Source: CAIYQJ01 sp963717255
Lineage (GTDB): Bacteria > Chloroflexota > Limnocylindria > Limnocylindrales > CSP1-4
Direction: 5' to 3'
Length of the DNA stretch: 64,000 nt
Assembly: GCA_963717255.1 (NCBI GenBank)
Contig: CAVQVT010000008.1
Location: 1-64,000 of the forward strand
Part shown: positions 27,718-35,322 of the stretch, piece after piece
Numbering within the stretch: the stretch's first letter is position 1
How the letters are laid out: every line of letters starts with the position of its first letter
The notes under the pieces: model-generated
Told to the model about the DNA's origin: nothing
What the model saw: only the letters and a program-made list of their open reading frames with translations
Database searches by the model: none
Position numbers and translations under genes: made by a program

Positions 27718-28746
27718 GTGATTCGCACGAACCTCGAGGCGTTCACCCCGCTGCTCCTGATCGTCATCGCGCTCGCCGTCCTGTTCGACTACGTGAACGG
27801 GTTCCACGACACGGCGAACGCGATCGCCACGTCGGTGGCGACGCAGGCCCTCCGCCCGGCCTACGCCATCGCCATGGCCACCGCCTTCAACTTCATCGGC
27901 GCCTTCGCCGGGACCGCCGTCGCGAAGACCATCGGCTCGGGCCTCGTGAACGACGAGTCCACGACGCTCGTGATCGTCGCCGCCGCGCTCATCGGCGCGA
28001 TCACGTGGAACCTCATCACGTGGTGGCTGGGACTCCCCTCCTCGAGCAGCCACGCCCTCATCGGCGGCCTGCTGGGGGCGACGATCATCGGGGCGGGCTG
28101 GGACCAGCTCAAGTGGGGCGACCTGACGTCCGGGATCATCGGGAAGGTCGTCGTCCCGCTCGTGACCTCGCCGATGCTCGGCTTCGCGATCGGCTTCCTC
28201 TTCATGGTCGCGCTGCTCTGGATCTTCCGGCGTGCGACGCGGAGGATCCTCGCGCGCCGTTTCCGCCGGCTGCAGGTCTTCTCTGCGGGCTTCATGGCGT
28301 TCGCGCACGGCTCCAACGACGCCCAGAAGACGATGGGGATCATCACCCTGGCGCTGTTCTCGGCCGGCGTCATCGACACGAACACGGTCCCGTCGTGGGT
28401 CATCCTCATCGCCGCGACCGCCCTCAGCGCGGGGACGGCGGTCGGTGGCTGGCGGATCATGAAGACGATGGGCCAGAAGGTCGTGGACCTCGAGCCCGTC
28501 CACGGCTTCGCTGCCGAGACGACCGGCGCTTCGATCATCTTCGGGGCCGCGCAGATGGGCATGCCGGTCTCGACGACCCAGGTGATCTCGAGCGCGATCA
28601 TGGGCGTCGGCACCAGCAAGGGCGTGAAGCACGTCCGTTGGGGCGTCGCCCGCGACATCCTGACGGCGTGGGCCCTCACGCTCCCCATGGCCGGGCTCAT
28701 CGGCGCGGCGGCCTGGTGGGTCCTCAACGCCCTCGGCATCCAGTGA
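27718..28746 (+). CDS. pit: Inorganic phosphate transporter, PiT family
   Basis: Low-affinity phosphate symporter of about 342 residues in the inner membrane. The two PiT repeats are seen as FDYVNGFHDTANAIATSVATQAL near the N-terminus and FMAFAHGSNDAQKTMGIITLAL in the second half, each with the conserved GxHD(T/A)xNAI or HGxNDAQ motif. GLPSSSSHALIGGLLGA and MGMPVSTTQVISSAIMGVG also match. The GTG at 27718 is the only canonical start, yet it overlaps a strong GAGAGGTGA Shine-Dalgarno-like string, so the real start may be an atypical codon slightly downstream. It forms an operon with its DUF47 partner. Confidence 0.93.
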   Translation: MIRTNLEAFTPLLLIVIALAVLFDYVNGFHDTANAIATSVATQALRPAYAIAMATAFNFIGAFAGTAVAKTIGSGLVNDESTTLVIVAAALIGAITWNLITWWLGLPSSSSHALIGGLLGATIIGAGWDQLKWGDLTSGIIGKVVVPLVTSPMLGFAIGFLFMVALLWIFRRATRRILARRFRRLQVFSAGFMAFAHGSNDAQKTMGIITLALFSAGVIDTNTVPSWVILIAATALSAGTAVGGWRIMKTMGQKVVDLEPVHGFAAETTGASIIFGAAQMGMPVSTTQVISSAIMGVGTSKGVKHVRWGVARDILTAWALTLPMAGLIGAAAWWVLNALGIQ

Positions 28747-28809
28747 CGACCGACCGCGGCGTCCGCCGTGCACCCTTCCCGCGACCGGCGGGCCCGAGAG
28801 GAGACGACG

Positions 28810-29424
28810 ATGGTGCGGATCATCCCGCGTGACGAGAAGTTCCAGGAGCTCTTCGTCCAGGACGGCGCGAACCTGCTCGAGGCGGCGCACAAGCTCGAGG
28901 ATCTGATCGGCGTCTACGACCGGCTCGAGGAGCGCGTCGCCGAGATCCGGGTCCTCGAGCACCGTGGCGACGAGATCGACATGGAAGCCGAGGTCCGCCT
29001 GGACCGTGCATTCATCACGCCGTTCGACCGGTCGGACATCCACGACCTCGTCTCGCGCATCGACGACGTCCTCGACGGGATCCAGGAGATCGCGGAGACC
29101 TTCATCATCTACGGCGTGGAGGCCACGACGGACGACGCGAAGCGCCTGGCAGCCATCCTCTCCGCGCAGGCCGCCCAGCTCAATGAGGCGCTCGGGAAGC
29201 TCGACAACCTCAAGGGCATCGAGGCGAACCTCAAGGAGATCCACGAGCTGGAGAACGAGGCCGACGGCCTCTCGCGCGCCGCCGTGGCCCGCCTCTTCCA
29301 CAACGACCCCGACCCGCTGAACGTCATCAAGTGGCGCGACATCTACATCGCGCTCGAGAACACGATCGACGCGGCCGAAGACGCCGGCGAGGTCATCGAG
29401 AAGATCGTCGCGAAGGCCGGGTGA
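28810..29424 (+). CDS. DUF47/PhoU-like PiT accessory protein
   Basis: A 204-residue all-helical DUF47 protein, distantly related to PhoU and normally encoded beside PiT transporters, where it is thought to modulate phosphate uptake. The full family pattern is present: FQELFVQDGANLLEAAHKLEDLI, EHRGDEIDMEAEVRLDRAFITPFDRSDIHDLVSRIDDVLDGIQEIAE, and a C-terminal KWRDIYIALENTIDAAEDAGEVIEKI. GAGAGGAGA lies before the ATG at 28810. Located 63 bases after the transporter and followed by a GC hairpin. Confidence 0.92.
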   Translation: MVRIIPRDEKFQELFVQDGANLLEAAHKLEDLIGVYDRLEERVAEIRVLEHRGDEIDMEAEVRLDRAFITPFDRSDIHDLVSRIDDVLDGIQEIAETFIIYGVEATTDDAKRLAAILSAQAAQLNEALGKLDNLKGIEANLKEIHELENEADGLSRAAVARLFHNDPDPLNVIKWRDIYIALENTIDAAEDAGEVIEKIVAKAG

Positions 29425-29445
29425 CACCCCCCCGGGGGGGGTGTC
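29424..29445. terminator. GC hairpin after DUF47 gene
   Basis: ACACCCCCCC is followed directly by GGGGGGGGTGT, a nearly loopless palindrome at the stop codon of the DUF47 gene, and faces a convergent small gene. No T tract follows. Confidence 0.5.
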
Positions 29446-29452
29446 GGGCGCC

Positions 29453-29821
29453 TCAGCTCGCCGCCCGAACGTCGCCGAGCTGCACCCAGCGCAGGGCGTA
29501 CGCGAGGTCGATCTCGTCGACCGCATCGGCGCTGCGGGCCGGTCCGTGGACACCCGCGAGGAGCCGACGTCCTTCGCGCGCATACGAAGCGGCAAGGGCC
29601 GAGCGGGTCCGGATCGGTACGAGGTGGGTGAGGACCGTCTCGACGTCGCTGTCGGACGGACGCGCCAGCCACGATGGAGGTCGTCGCCCCTCCTCGTCGA
29701 TCAGGAGCATCGCGGCCGCAAGAGTCGAGAGGCGGAGCATCGCGCCGCGGGGTGTGCCCGGGCGATGGGTGAGGTGCCGTCGAGGTGACCGGGGCAGCGT
29801 GGCGACCGTCGTGCGTGCCAT
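29453..29821 (-). CDS. Small hypothetical protein
   Basis: A possible 122-residue protein that I do not recognise. The second half (PSWLARPSDSDVETVLTHLVPIRTRSALAASYAREGRRLLAGVHGPARSADAVDEIDLAYALRWVQLGD) has plausible globular, helical composition, but the first 27 residues look Arg/Thr/Pro-rich and a start at the internal ATG near 29740 is possible. No ribosome site is evident at either start. It lies between the PiT operon and phoB, on the phoB strand. Confidence 0.45.
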   Translation of the reverse strand: MARTTVATLPRSPRRHLTHRPGTPRGAMLRLSTLAAAMLLIDEEGRRPPSWLARPSDSDVETVLTHLVPIRTRSALAASYAREGRRLLAGVHGPARSADAVDEIDLAYALRWVQLGDVRAAS

Positions 29822-29885
29822 GGTCGAGACGCTGGACCCATCGGGTCAACGCGGCATGAACCGCCGGTGAAGGTTCGGGCGACGC

Positions 29886-30590
29886 TCAGGCGGGGCGGCG
29901 GAGCACGTATCCGACGCCACGGACCGTCTGGAGGAGGACCGGGTTCGCGGGGTCCGCCTCGATCGCGCTCCGCGCCCAGTGGATGTGGACGTCGACCGTC
30001 CGCGTCTCGCCCGCGTAGTCGTAGCCCCAGACGCGCTCGAGGAGCTGCTCGCGGGTGAAGACCTGTCCCGGGTGACGAAGCAGGAAGGCGAGGACCTCGA
30101 ACACCTTCGGCTTGACCGGGACCTCGATCCCCTCGCGGAGGATCCGGTGGCCGGCCAGGTCCACCTGCACGGTCCCGAGATCGACGACGGGCGCGGGCCG
30201 CTCCGAGATGCTCCGCAGGTCGGAGCGCCGGAAGACGGCCCGGACGCGCGCCACGAGCTCGCGGAGGCTGAAGGGCTTCGTGACGTAGTCGTCCGCACCG
30301 AGCTCGAGGCCCACGACCTTGTCCACCTCGCCGCCCTTCGCGGTCAGCATGATGATCGGCACATCGGCCTCCGCGCGGATGATCCGGCAGACCTCGACGC
30401 CGGAGAGCTCCGGCAGCATGAGGTCGAGCAGGATGAGGTCCGGCCGGTCCGCCCGGAAGCGCTCGAGGGCCTCGCGGCCGTCCGCGGCGAGCGTGACCCG
30501 GAAGCCCTCGGCTTCGAGGGTCTCGCCGACCGTCTCACGGACCGTCTGCTCGTCGTCCACGACGAGGATCGAGCGGCTCATCTCCGGCAT
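29886..30590 (-). CDS. phoB: OmpR/PhoB-family response regulator
   Basis: A 234-residue two-domain regulator: receiver domain with phospho-acceptor Asp56 (LILLDLMLPELSG), acidic pocket VDDE and conserved Lys105 (TKPFS), then an OmpR winged helix (VPVKPKVFEVLAFLLRHPGQVFTREQLLERVWGYDYAGETRTVDVHIHWARSAIE). Predicted partner of the PhoR at 24668 and regulator of the phosphate genes in this window. Two ATGs (30590 and 30581) are possible; neither has a well-spaced ribosome site. A PHO-box-like repeat sits 14 bases upstream, suggesting autoregulation. Confidence 0.9.
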   Translation of the reverse strand: MPEMSRSILVVDDEQTVRETVGETLEAEGFRVTLAADGREALERFRADRPDLILLDLMLPELSGVEVCRIIRAEADVPIIMLTAKGGEVDKVVGLELGADDYVTKPFSLRELVARVRAVFRRSDLRSISERPAPVVDLGTVQVDLAGHRILREGIEVPVKPKVFEVLAFLLRHPGQVFTREQLLERVWGYDYAGETRTVDVHIHWARSAIEADPANPVLLQTVRGVGYVLRRPA

Positions 30591-30603
30591 CGTGGGGGCA
30601 CCG

Positions 30604-30621
30604 GGTGAACGACGCGTTAAC
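30604..30621 (-). promoter_or_regulatory. PHO-box-like repeats upstream of phoB
   Basis: Read on the minus strand, GTTAACG (30621 to 30615) and GTTCACC (30610 to 30604) stand exactly 11 bases apart, the spacing of PhoB-type direct repeats. They lie immediately ahead of the phoB start, so the factor may sit on the core promoter. Confidence 0.65.
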
Positions 30622-30675
30622 GCTGCGTCGACGTTGACCCAGGAAACGCGAGGCCGCGGCGGGAACGGTGGTGCC

Positions 30676-32178
30676 TCAGGCGGACGGGGCAAGGCCGGCC
30701 ACCAGCTCCCGTGCCCCAGCAAGGCGGGCGAGCGTGCGGGCGAACCCGAGCGCGACGAGCGTCTCGAAGAGCGGCGGGGTCGCGGTCCGCCCCGTGACGG
30801 CGACCCGGATGGCCATGAACAGGTCACCGGCCTTCCACCCGCGCGCCTCCGCAAGCGTCCGCAGCGTCGCCTCGAGACCCTGGGCGTCGAATGCCACCTC
30901 CCCGTTCGCCGCGATGGCGACGCGGGCCGCCTCGAGCGCGGCCGCCGTCGCCGCGACATCCCAGCGCTTCGGGACGACCAGCGAAGGATCGAGGTCGGGC
31001 GTCTCGACGAACAGGAAGCCGGCCACGTCCCCGATCGCTCCGAGCACCGGCAGGCGCTCCTGGACGAGCGGGACGATCGCGCGGATCTCGTCGAGCGTGG
31101 GGAGTCGGTCGATCCGTCCCAGGATCCGGTCCGCGTCCAGGAAGGGCAGGAGGCGCTCGGCCAGGTCGTCCGGGTCGAGACGACGGATCCACTGGCCGTT
31201 CATCCACTCGAGCCGCTCCCGGTCGAAGACCGCGCCGGCCCGGTTCACGGCCGCCAGGTCGAACCGGGAGACGATCTCCTCGAGTGAGAGGATCTCCTCC
31301 TCGGTCCCGGTGGACCACCCGAGGAGTGCGAGGTAGTTGACGAGCGCCTCGCGGATGAAGCCCTGCGCGACGTAGTCGTCCACCGCGGTCTGGCTCTTCC
31401 GCTTGCTCATCTTCGACCGGTCCGGGTTGAGGATGAGCGGCAGGTGGGCGAAGGCCGGGACCGCGTGCCCGAGGGCACGGAACAGGAGGATGTGCTTGGG
31501 CGTGTTCGACAGGTGGTCCTCGCCGCGGATCACGTGCGTGATCCCCATCTCGGCGTCGTCGACGACCACGGTGAAGTGGTAGAGCGGCGTCCCGTCGGCG
31601 CGGACGATGACGAAGTCGCCCCCCAGGGCCGATGCGTCGATCTCCACGTGCCCGCGGACGATGTCGTCGAACGCGACGACGCCCGCCGGCACGCGGAATC
31701 GGAGCGCGGCCCGCCGGCCTTCGGCCTCGAACGTGGCCCTCTGCTCCGCGGCGAGCGCGGCGCAGGTGCCCGGGTAGCGCGGGGGCTCCCCGGCCGCCTC
31801 CTGCCGCTTCCGTTCGGCGTCGAGCTCGTCGGGCGAGCAGTAGCACGGATACGCGAGGTCGGCGGCGAGGAGCCGGTCGGCCGCCGCCGCGTAGAGCGGG
31901 AGGCGCGCCATCTGCCGGTACGGGCCGAACGGCCCGCGCTCGTCGAGCCCGGCGACGGCCGGGCCCTCGTCCCACGTGAGTCCCAGGCCGTGGAGGCCGT
32001 CGAGGATGTCGCGCTCGAACGCCTCGGTGGAGCGGGCGACGTCCGTGTCCTCGAGCCGGAGGATGAACGTCCCGGCCTCGTGGCGGGCGAAGAGGTAGTT
32101 GAAGAGCGCGGTCCTCGCGGTCCCGATGTGGAGCGGGCCGGTGGGGCTCGGCGCGATGCGCACGCGGACGACGGTCAT
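30676..32178 (-). CDS. gltX: Glutamyl-tRNA synthetase
   Basis: A 500-residue class I synthetase that charges tRNA-Glu, possibly also tRNA-Gln if the organism uses the amidotransferase route. HIGH appears as HIGT (17-20) in APSPTGPLHIGTARTALFNYLF and KMSKR at 256-260 in NPDRSKMSKRKSQTAV. A cysteine-containing insert PCYCSPDELDAERKRQ after residue 110 suggests the zinc-binding element. The C-terminal anticodon-binding half is present and normal. It is transcribed toward phoB with an 85-base gap carrying its own regulatory site. Confidence 0.96.
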   Translation of the reverse strand: MTVVRVRIAPSPTGPLHIGTARTALFNYLFARHEAGTFILRLEDTDVARSTEAFERDILDGLHGLGLTWDEGPAVAGLDERGPFGPYRQMARLPLYAAAADRLLAADLAYPCYCSPDELDAERKRQEAAGEPPRYPGTCAALAAEQRATFEAEGRRAALRFRVPAGVVAFDDIVRGHVEIDASALGGDFVIVRADGTPLYHFTVVVDDAEMGITHVIRGEDHLSNTPKHILLFRALGHAVPAFAHLPLILNPDRSKMSKRKSQTAVDDYVAQGFIREALVNYLALLGWSTGTEEEILSLEEIVSRFDLAAVNRAGAVFDRERLEWMNGQWIRRLDPDDLAERLLPFLDADRILGRIDRLPTLDEIRAIVPLVQERLPVLGAIGDVAGFLFVETPDLDPSLVVPKRWDVAATAAALEAARVAIAANGEVAFDAQGLEATLRTLAEARGWKAGDLFMAIRVAVTGRTATPPLFETLVALGFARTLARLAGARELVAGLAPSA

Positions 32179-32308
32179 AGCGCCGAGGATACCGGCTCGG
32201 CTCGCCCGGGGATCGGAGACGGGCCTCGGGCGGATGCACGTTGACGCACCGGGTGGACATCAGCGAACGGCGACGTGTCACCCTGCAGGCGAGCAGGGGG
32301 AGGCGCGC

Positions 32309-32767
32309 ATGATCGGAAAGACGCCGCAGCGGAAGAACATCGGGCTGGTCGCGCACGACAACAAGAAGCGCGACCTCATCGAGTGGGCGACCTACAACAG
32401 GGCGCTGCTCCTCCGTCACGACCTCGTCGCGACGGGCACCACCGGCACGCTTCTCGAGGAGGCGCTCGGCGTCGGGGTGCGCAAGCTCCAGAGCGGACCG
32501 CTCGGCGGCGACCAGCAGCTGGGGGCGCTGATCGCGGACGGCGAGATCGACTTCCTCGTCTTCTTCTGGGACCCGCTCGAGCCGCAGCCGCACGACCCGG
32601 ACGTGAAGGCCCTCCTGCGGATCGCGATCGTCTGGAACATCCCGGTCGCCTGCGACCGGGCGTCGGCGGACTTCATGATCTCGTCGCCGCTCATGGAGAG
32701 CGCGTATGAACGCGCCGTGCCCGACTACGGTCCGCACATCGGACGGACGATCGACGCAGTCGGCTGA
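32309..32767 (+). CDS. mgsA: Methylglyoxal synthase
   Basis: Converts dihydroxyacetone phosphate to methylglyoxal and free phosphate, a bypass of lower glycolysis that phosphate inhibits. The 152-residue protein is a full match: IGLVAHDNKKRDLIEWATYNRALLLRHDLVATGTTGTLLEEALG, the catalytic LQSGPLGGDQQLGALIADGEIDFLVFFWDPLEPQPHDPDVKALLRIA, and IPVACDRASADFMISSP. GGGGGAGG precedes the ATG; the leader also has a CCCTGC/GCAGGG hairpin at 32281-32298. Its location in a phosphate-rich region fits an enzyme that releases phosphate from sugar phosphates. Confidence 0.94.
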   Translation: MIGKTPQRKNIGLVAHDNKKRDLIEWATYNRALLLRHDLVATGTTGTLLEEALGVGVRKLQSGPLGGDQQLGALIADGEIDFLVFFWDPLEPQPHDPDVKALLRIAIVWNIPVACDRASADFMISSPLMESAYERAVPDYGPHIGRTIDAVG

Positions 32768-32802
32768 GCGGCCGGCGGGTCAGCGGGGATGGAGGAACGC
32801 GC

Positions 32803-33312
32803 GTGACCGGGATCATCAGGAGCCTGCTGCCGCTCGCGGTCGTCACCGCCGCCCTGGGCGTGTTGACTCTCTACCTCCTCGACGCGAACCCGACGGCCGG
32901 GCGATGGCTCCTCGCCGCGCTGCTGTTCGCGCACGGGTGGGTCCACGTGATGTTCGCCTTCCCCCGGCCGTCCCGCACGGCGACCGAGGCTGGGGGTGCG
33001 CCCGCGTGGCCGTTCGACCTCGCCGACTCCTGGCTGGTCACCGGTGCCGGAGTCGCTGATGGCCCGGTGCACGCGATCGGGAGGATCCTCGTGGTCGTGA
33101 CGCTCGCCGGGTTCCTGCTCGCGGCGCTCGCGACGGTGGGGATCCTCGTCCCTGCCGCGTGGTGGCCCGCGCTCGTGCTCGGCTCCGCCGCGAGCTCCGC
33201 GCTCCTGCTCGGACTGTGCTTCTCGCCGACCCTGCTCCTCGGCCTCGCGATCGACGTGGCGCTCGCCTGGCTGGTGCTCTCGGGAACCTGGAGCCCGCCG
33301 GGCGACGCGTGA
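32803..33312 (+). CDS. Four-span membrane protein, unknown
   Basis: A 169-residue integral membrane protein of unknown function, with spans about 8-28, 35-52, 90-112 and 118-160 (the last region probably two helices). A conserved-looking HGWVHVMFAFPRP motif follows the second helix. GTG start 35 bases after mgsA on the same strand, with GGAGGAACGCGC upstream, so probably cotranscribed. Confidence 0.7.
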   Translation: MTGIIRSLLPLAVVTAALGVLTLYLLDANPTAGRWLLAALLFAHGWVHVMFAFPRPSRTATEAGGAPAWPFDLADSWLVTGAGVADGPVHAIGRILVVVTLAGFLLAALATVGILVPAAWWPALVLGSAASSALLLGLCFSPTLLLGLAIDVALAWLVLSGTWSPPGDA

Positions 33313-33375
33313 CGGTGGGCCGGCCCCCTGCCCGACACGGAGCCCGACGCGTCGAGATCCGATCCCGGACCGGCG

Positions 33376-34485
33376 TCAGTCCCTGCCGCCCCCGATTCCC
33401 AGCACGGCCCGCACCTCGCGGACGATCTCGAGGTCCTCGCGCGCCGCGATGACGAGGGTCCGCACGGAAGCCCCGGCCGGGGAGATCTCGCCGTCCCCGG
33501 AGACCGCGGCGTTCGCGGCCGCGTCGACGGCGACCCCGAGGTACGCGAGTCCCGCCGCGGTCCGCTCGCGGATCGCGGGAGCGTTCTCGCCGACGCCCCC
33601 CGTGAAGACCAGGACGTCGAGGCCGCCGAGCGCGGCGACCATCGACGCGATCGATCCGCGCAATCGATGGAGGTAGACGCCGAGGCCGAGGATCGCCGCC
33701 TCGTCGCCGGCGGCCTCGGCAGCGAGGATCGCGCGCATGTCCGCCGTGCCCGTGAGTCCCAGCAGGCCCGATCGATGCTCCAGGGTGGAGGCGAGCTCGG
33801 CGGGAGGCATCTTCACGTGCTCCTCGAGCCAGAGGACCAGCCCGGGGTCGATCCCGCCCGAGCGGGTCGCCATGACGAGGCCGTCGAGCGGCGTGAAGCC
33901 CATCGTCGTGTCCACGGAGCGGCCGTCGCGGATCGCGGCCAGCGACGCGCCCGCCCCGAGGTGGCACGTGACGATCCGCAGCTCCTCCACCGGGCGACCC
34001 ACCATCGCCGCGGCGCGGCGCGATGCATACGCGTGCGACAGGCCGTGGAAGCCGTACTTGCGGAGCGCCCAGCGCGTCCGCCACTCGCGGGGGATCGCGT
34101 ACGTCGTGGCCGCGGCGGGCATCCCGGCGTGGAACGCCGTGTCGAAGCACGCGACGGCCGGCACGCCCGGCAGGACCGCGTTCACCGCGGCGAGGGCCGC
34201 GAGCGACGTGGGCTGATGGAGCGGGGCCAGGTCCGTCAGGGCCCGGAGGTTCGCCTCGACCGCGTCGTCGATCCACACCGGCCCGCTGTACCGGGTGCCG
34301 CCGTGGACGATCCGGTGGCCGACCGCCGCGATCTCGCCGAACCCGGCGACGGCATCCGCGGTGAGCCCGGCGTCGGTCGAGCCGCGGGGCGCCGGGAGGT
34401 CGGCCGAGCCCACGACGGCGTCGGAGGCGTCGAGGACGCGCAGCTTGAGGCTGCTCGACCCGGCGTTGACGACGAGGATGCGCAC
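33376..34485 (-). CDS. ackA: Acetate kinase
   Basis: Makes ATP and acetate from acetyl phosphate. Motifs are complete: VNAGSSSLKLRVLD at the N-terminus, GHRIVHGG, the FDTAFHAGMP and RRYG-equivalent RKYGFHGLSH, HLGAGASLAAIRDGRSVDTTMGFTPLDG and VFTGGVGENAPAIR. At 369 residues it is slightly short of the usual 395-400. GTG start. Two genes away lies phosphoketolase, which makes acetyl phosphate, so the two form a natural pathway pair. Confidence 0.95.
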   Translation of the reverse strand: MRILVVNAGSSSLKLRVLDASDAVVGSADLPAPRGSTDAGLTADAVAGFGEIAAVGHRIVHGGTRYSGPVWIDDAVEANLRALTDLAPLHQPTSLAALAAVNAVLPGVPAVACFDTAFHAGMPAAATTYAIPREWRTRWALRKYGFHGLSHAYASRRAAAMVGRPVEELRIVTCHLGAGASLAAIRDGRSVDTTMGFTPLDGLVMATRSGGIDPGLVLWLEEHVKMPPAELASTLEHRSGLLGLTGTADMRAILAAEAAGDEAAILGLGVYLHRLRGSIASMVAALGGLDVLVFTGGVGENAPAIRERTAAGLAYLGVAVDAAANAAVSGDGEISPAGASVRTLVIAAREDLEIVREVRAVLGIGGGRD

Positions 34486-34494
34486 CAGCGACCC

Positions 34495-34884
34495 CTAGGC
34501 TGTCAGGAGCGGGATGGTGAGAGCCTCGGCGGCGGCGGCCAGGCGCTGGTCGTAGGTCGCCAGGCTGGGGCGCTGGCCGAGCCCGCGGAGGAACTCGATG
34601 GACGCCAGGTGGAGCGCATCGAGCGTGCGGACCGGCACGGGGAACGGCGCCAGCGCCCGCGCCAGGACCGGCGGCACGAGCTCCAGGAAGGAGATCCGGC
34701 CGAGGAGCGCCCGAACCTCCTCCTCGTGGCTCGTCGCCAGGCCTCTGGCGTTGATCCGGGTCCAGACCTCGTACTCGAGGAGCCGGCTGGAGACGAGCGG
34801 GCCCCGCTCCCAGAGGGTCGGGTCGGGCAGGCGATCCTCGGCGAGCAGCTGGGCGAGCGCCACCGAGCTGTCGAGGTAGATCAT
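34495..34884 (-). CDS. PIN-domain toxin (VapC-like)
   Basis: A 129-residue PIN-domain ribonuclease. The acidic active-site pattern is present: MIYLDSSVALAQLL (Asp5), the conserved Glu in LEYEVWTR, and TLDALHLAS with Asp residues. The ATG overlaps the stop of the upstream antitoxin (ATGA), the classic toxin-antitoxin layout. The target RNA is unknown. Confidence 0.87.
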   Translation of the reverse strand: MIYLDSSVALAQLLAEDRLPDPTLWERGPLVSSRLLEYEVWTRINARGLATSHEEEVRALLGRISFLELVPPVLARALAPFPVPVRTLDALHLASIEFLRGLGQRPSLATYDQRLAAAAEALTIPLLTA

Positions 34885-35171
34885 CGCTCGCCGCGATCGT
34901 TCTCGAGCTCGGCCAGGATCTGTGCGAGGGGCGCCACCGGCCGCCGCGGCGGGGACGCGTCGACCGGCCCGAGCGCGGGCGTCAGCCACCCGCGCCGCAC
35001 GGCGTCCGCGAGGAGCGCGTCGGGGACGTCGACCGAGCGGCCGGAGCGGGGCGGCACGAGCTCGGCCACGACCCGCTCGCGATCGGTCACGAGCACGGTC
35101 TCGCCCGAGGCGACGAGGCGCACGTACTCGCTCAGGCGGTTCTTCAGGACCCGAATGCCGACGGCGCGCAT
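34881..35171 (-). CDS. Phd/YefM-type antitoxin
   Basis: A 96-residue antitoxin with a Phd/YefM DNA-binding N-terminus (MRAVGIRVLKNRLSEYVRLVASGETVLVTDRERVVAELVPP) and an unstructured Pro-rich C-terminus that should wrap the toxin. The ATG at 35171 is chosen since it has GAGGGGG upstream and lies outside the operator; a GTG at 35189 would place the start within the palindrome. Pairing of a Phd-type antitoxin with a PIN toxin is common. Confidence 0.85.
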   Translation of the reverse strand: MRAVGIRVLKNRLSEYVRLVASGETVLVTDRERVVAELVPPRSGRSVDVPDALLADAVRRGWLTPALGPVDASPPRRPVAPLAQILAELENDRGER

Positions 35172-35180
35172 CCCCCTCAA

Positions 35181-35200
35181 TGTAGCCACGTGAGGCTACA
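35181..35200. promoter_or_regulatory. Palindromic operator of the toxin-antitoxin operon
   Basis: TGTAGCC and GGCTACA (35181-35187 and 35194-35200) are perfect inverted repeats with a 6-base spacer, ending 9 bases before the antitoxin ATG. This is the expected binding site for the antitoxin or its complex. Confidence 0.75.
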
Positions 35201-35322
35201 TCGTCAACGGCGCCGATGGATCGTGTCAGCCATCCACCTGCGCCGCTTCCCGGTCCCCGTATCCAACGTCGGGCCGGAAGCGGTGGTGGAGGTCATCCCG
35301 GTGCCGTCGGGCAGGATCGTCC

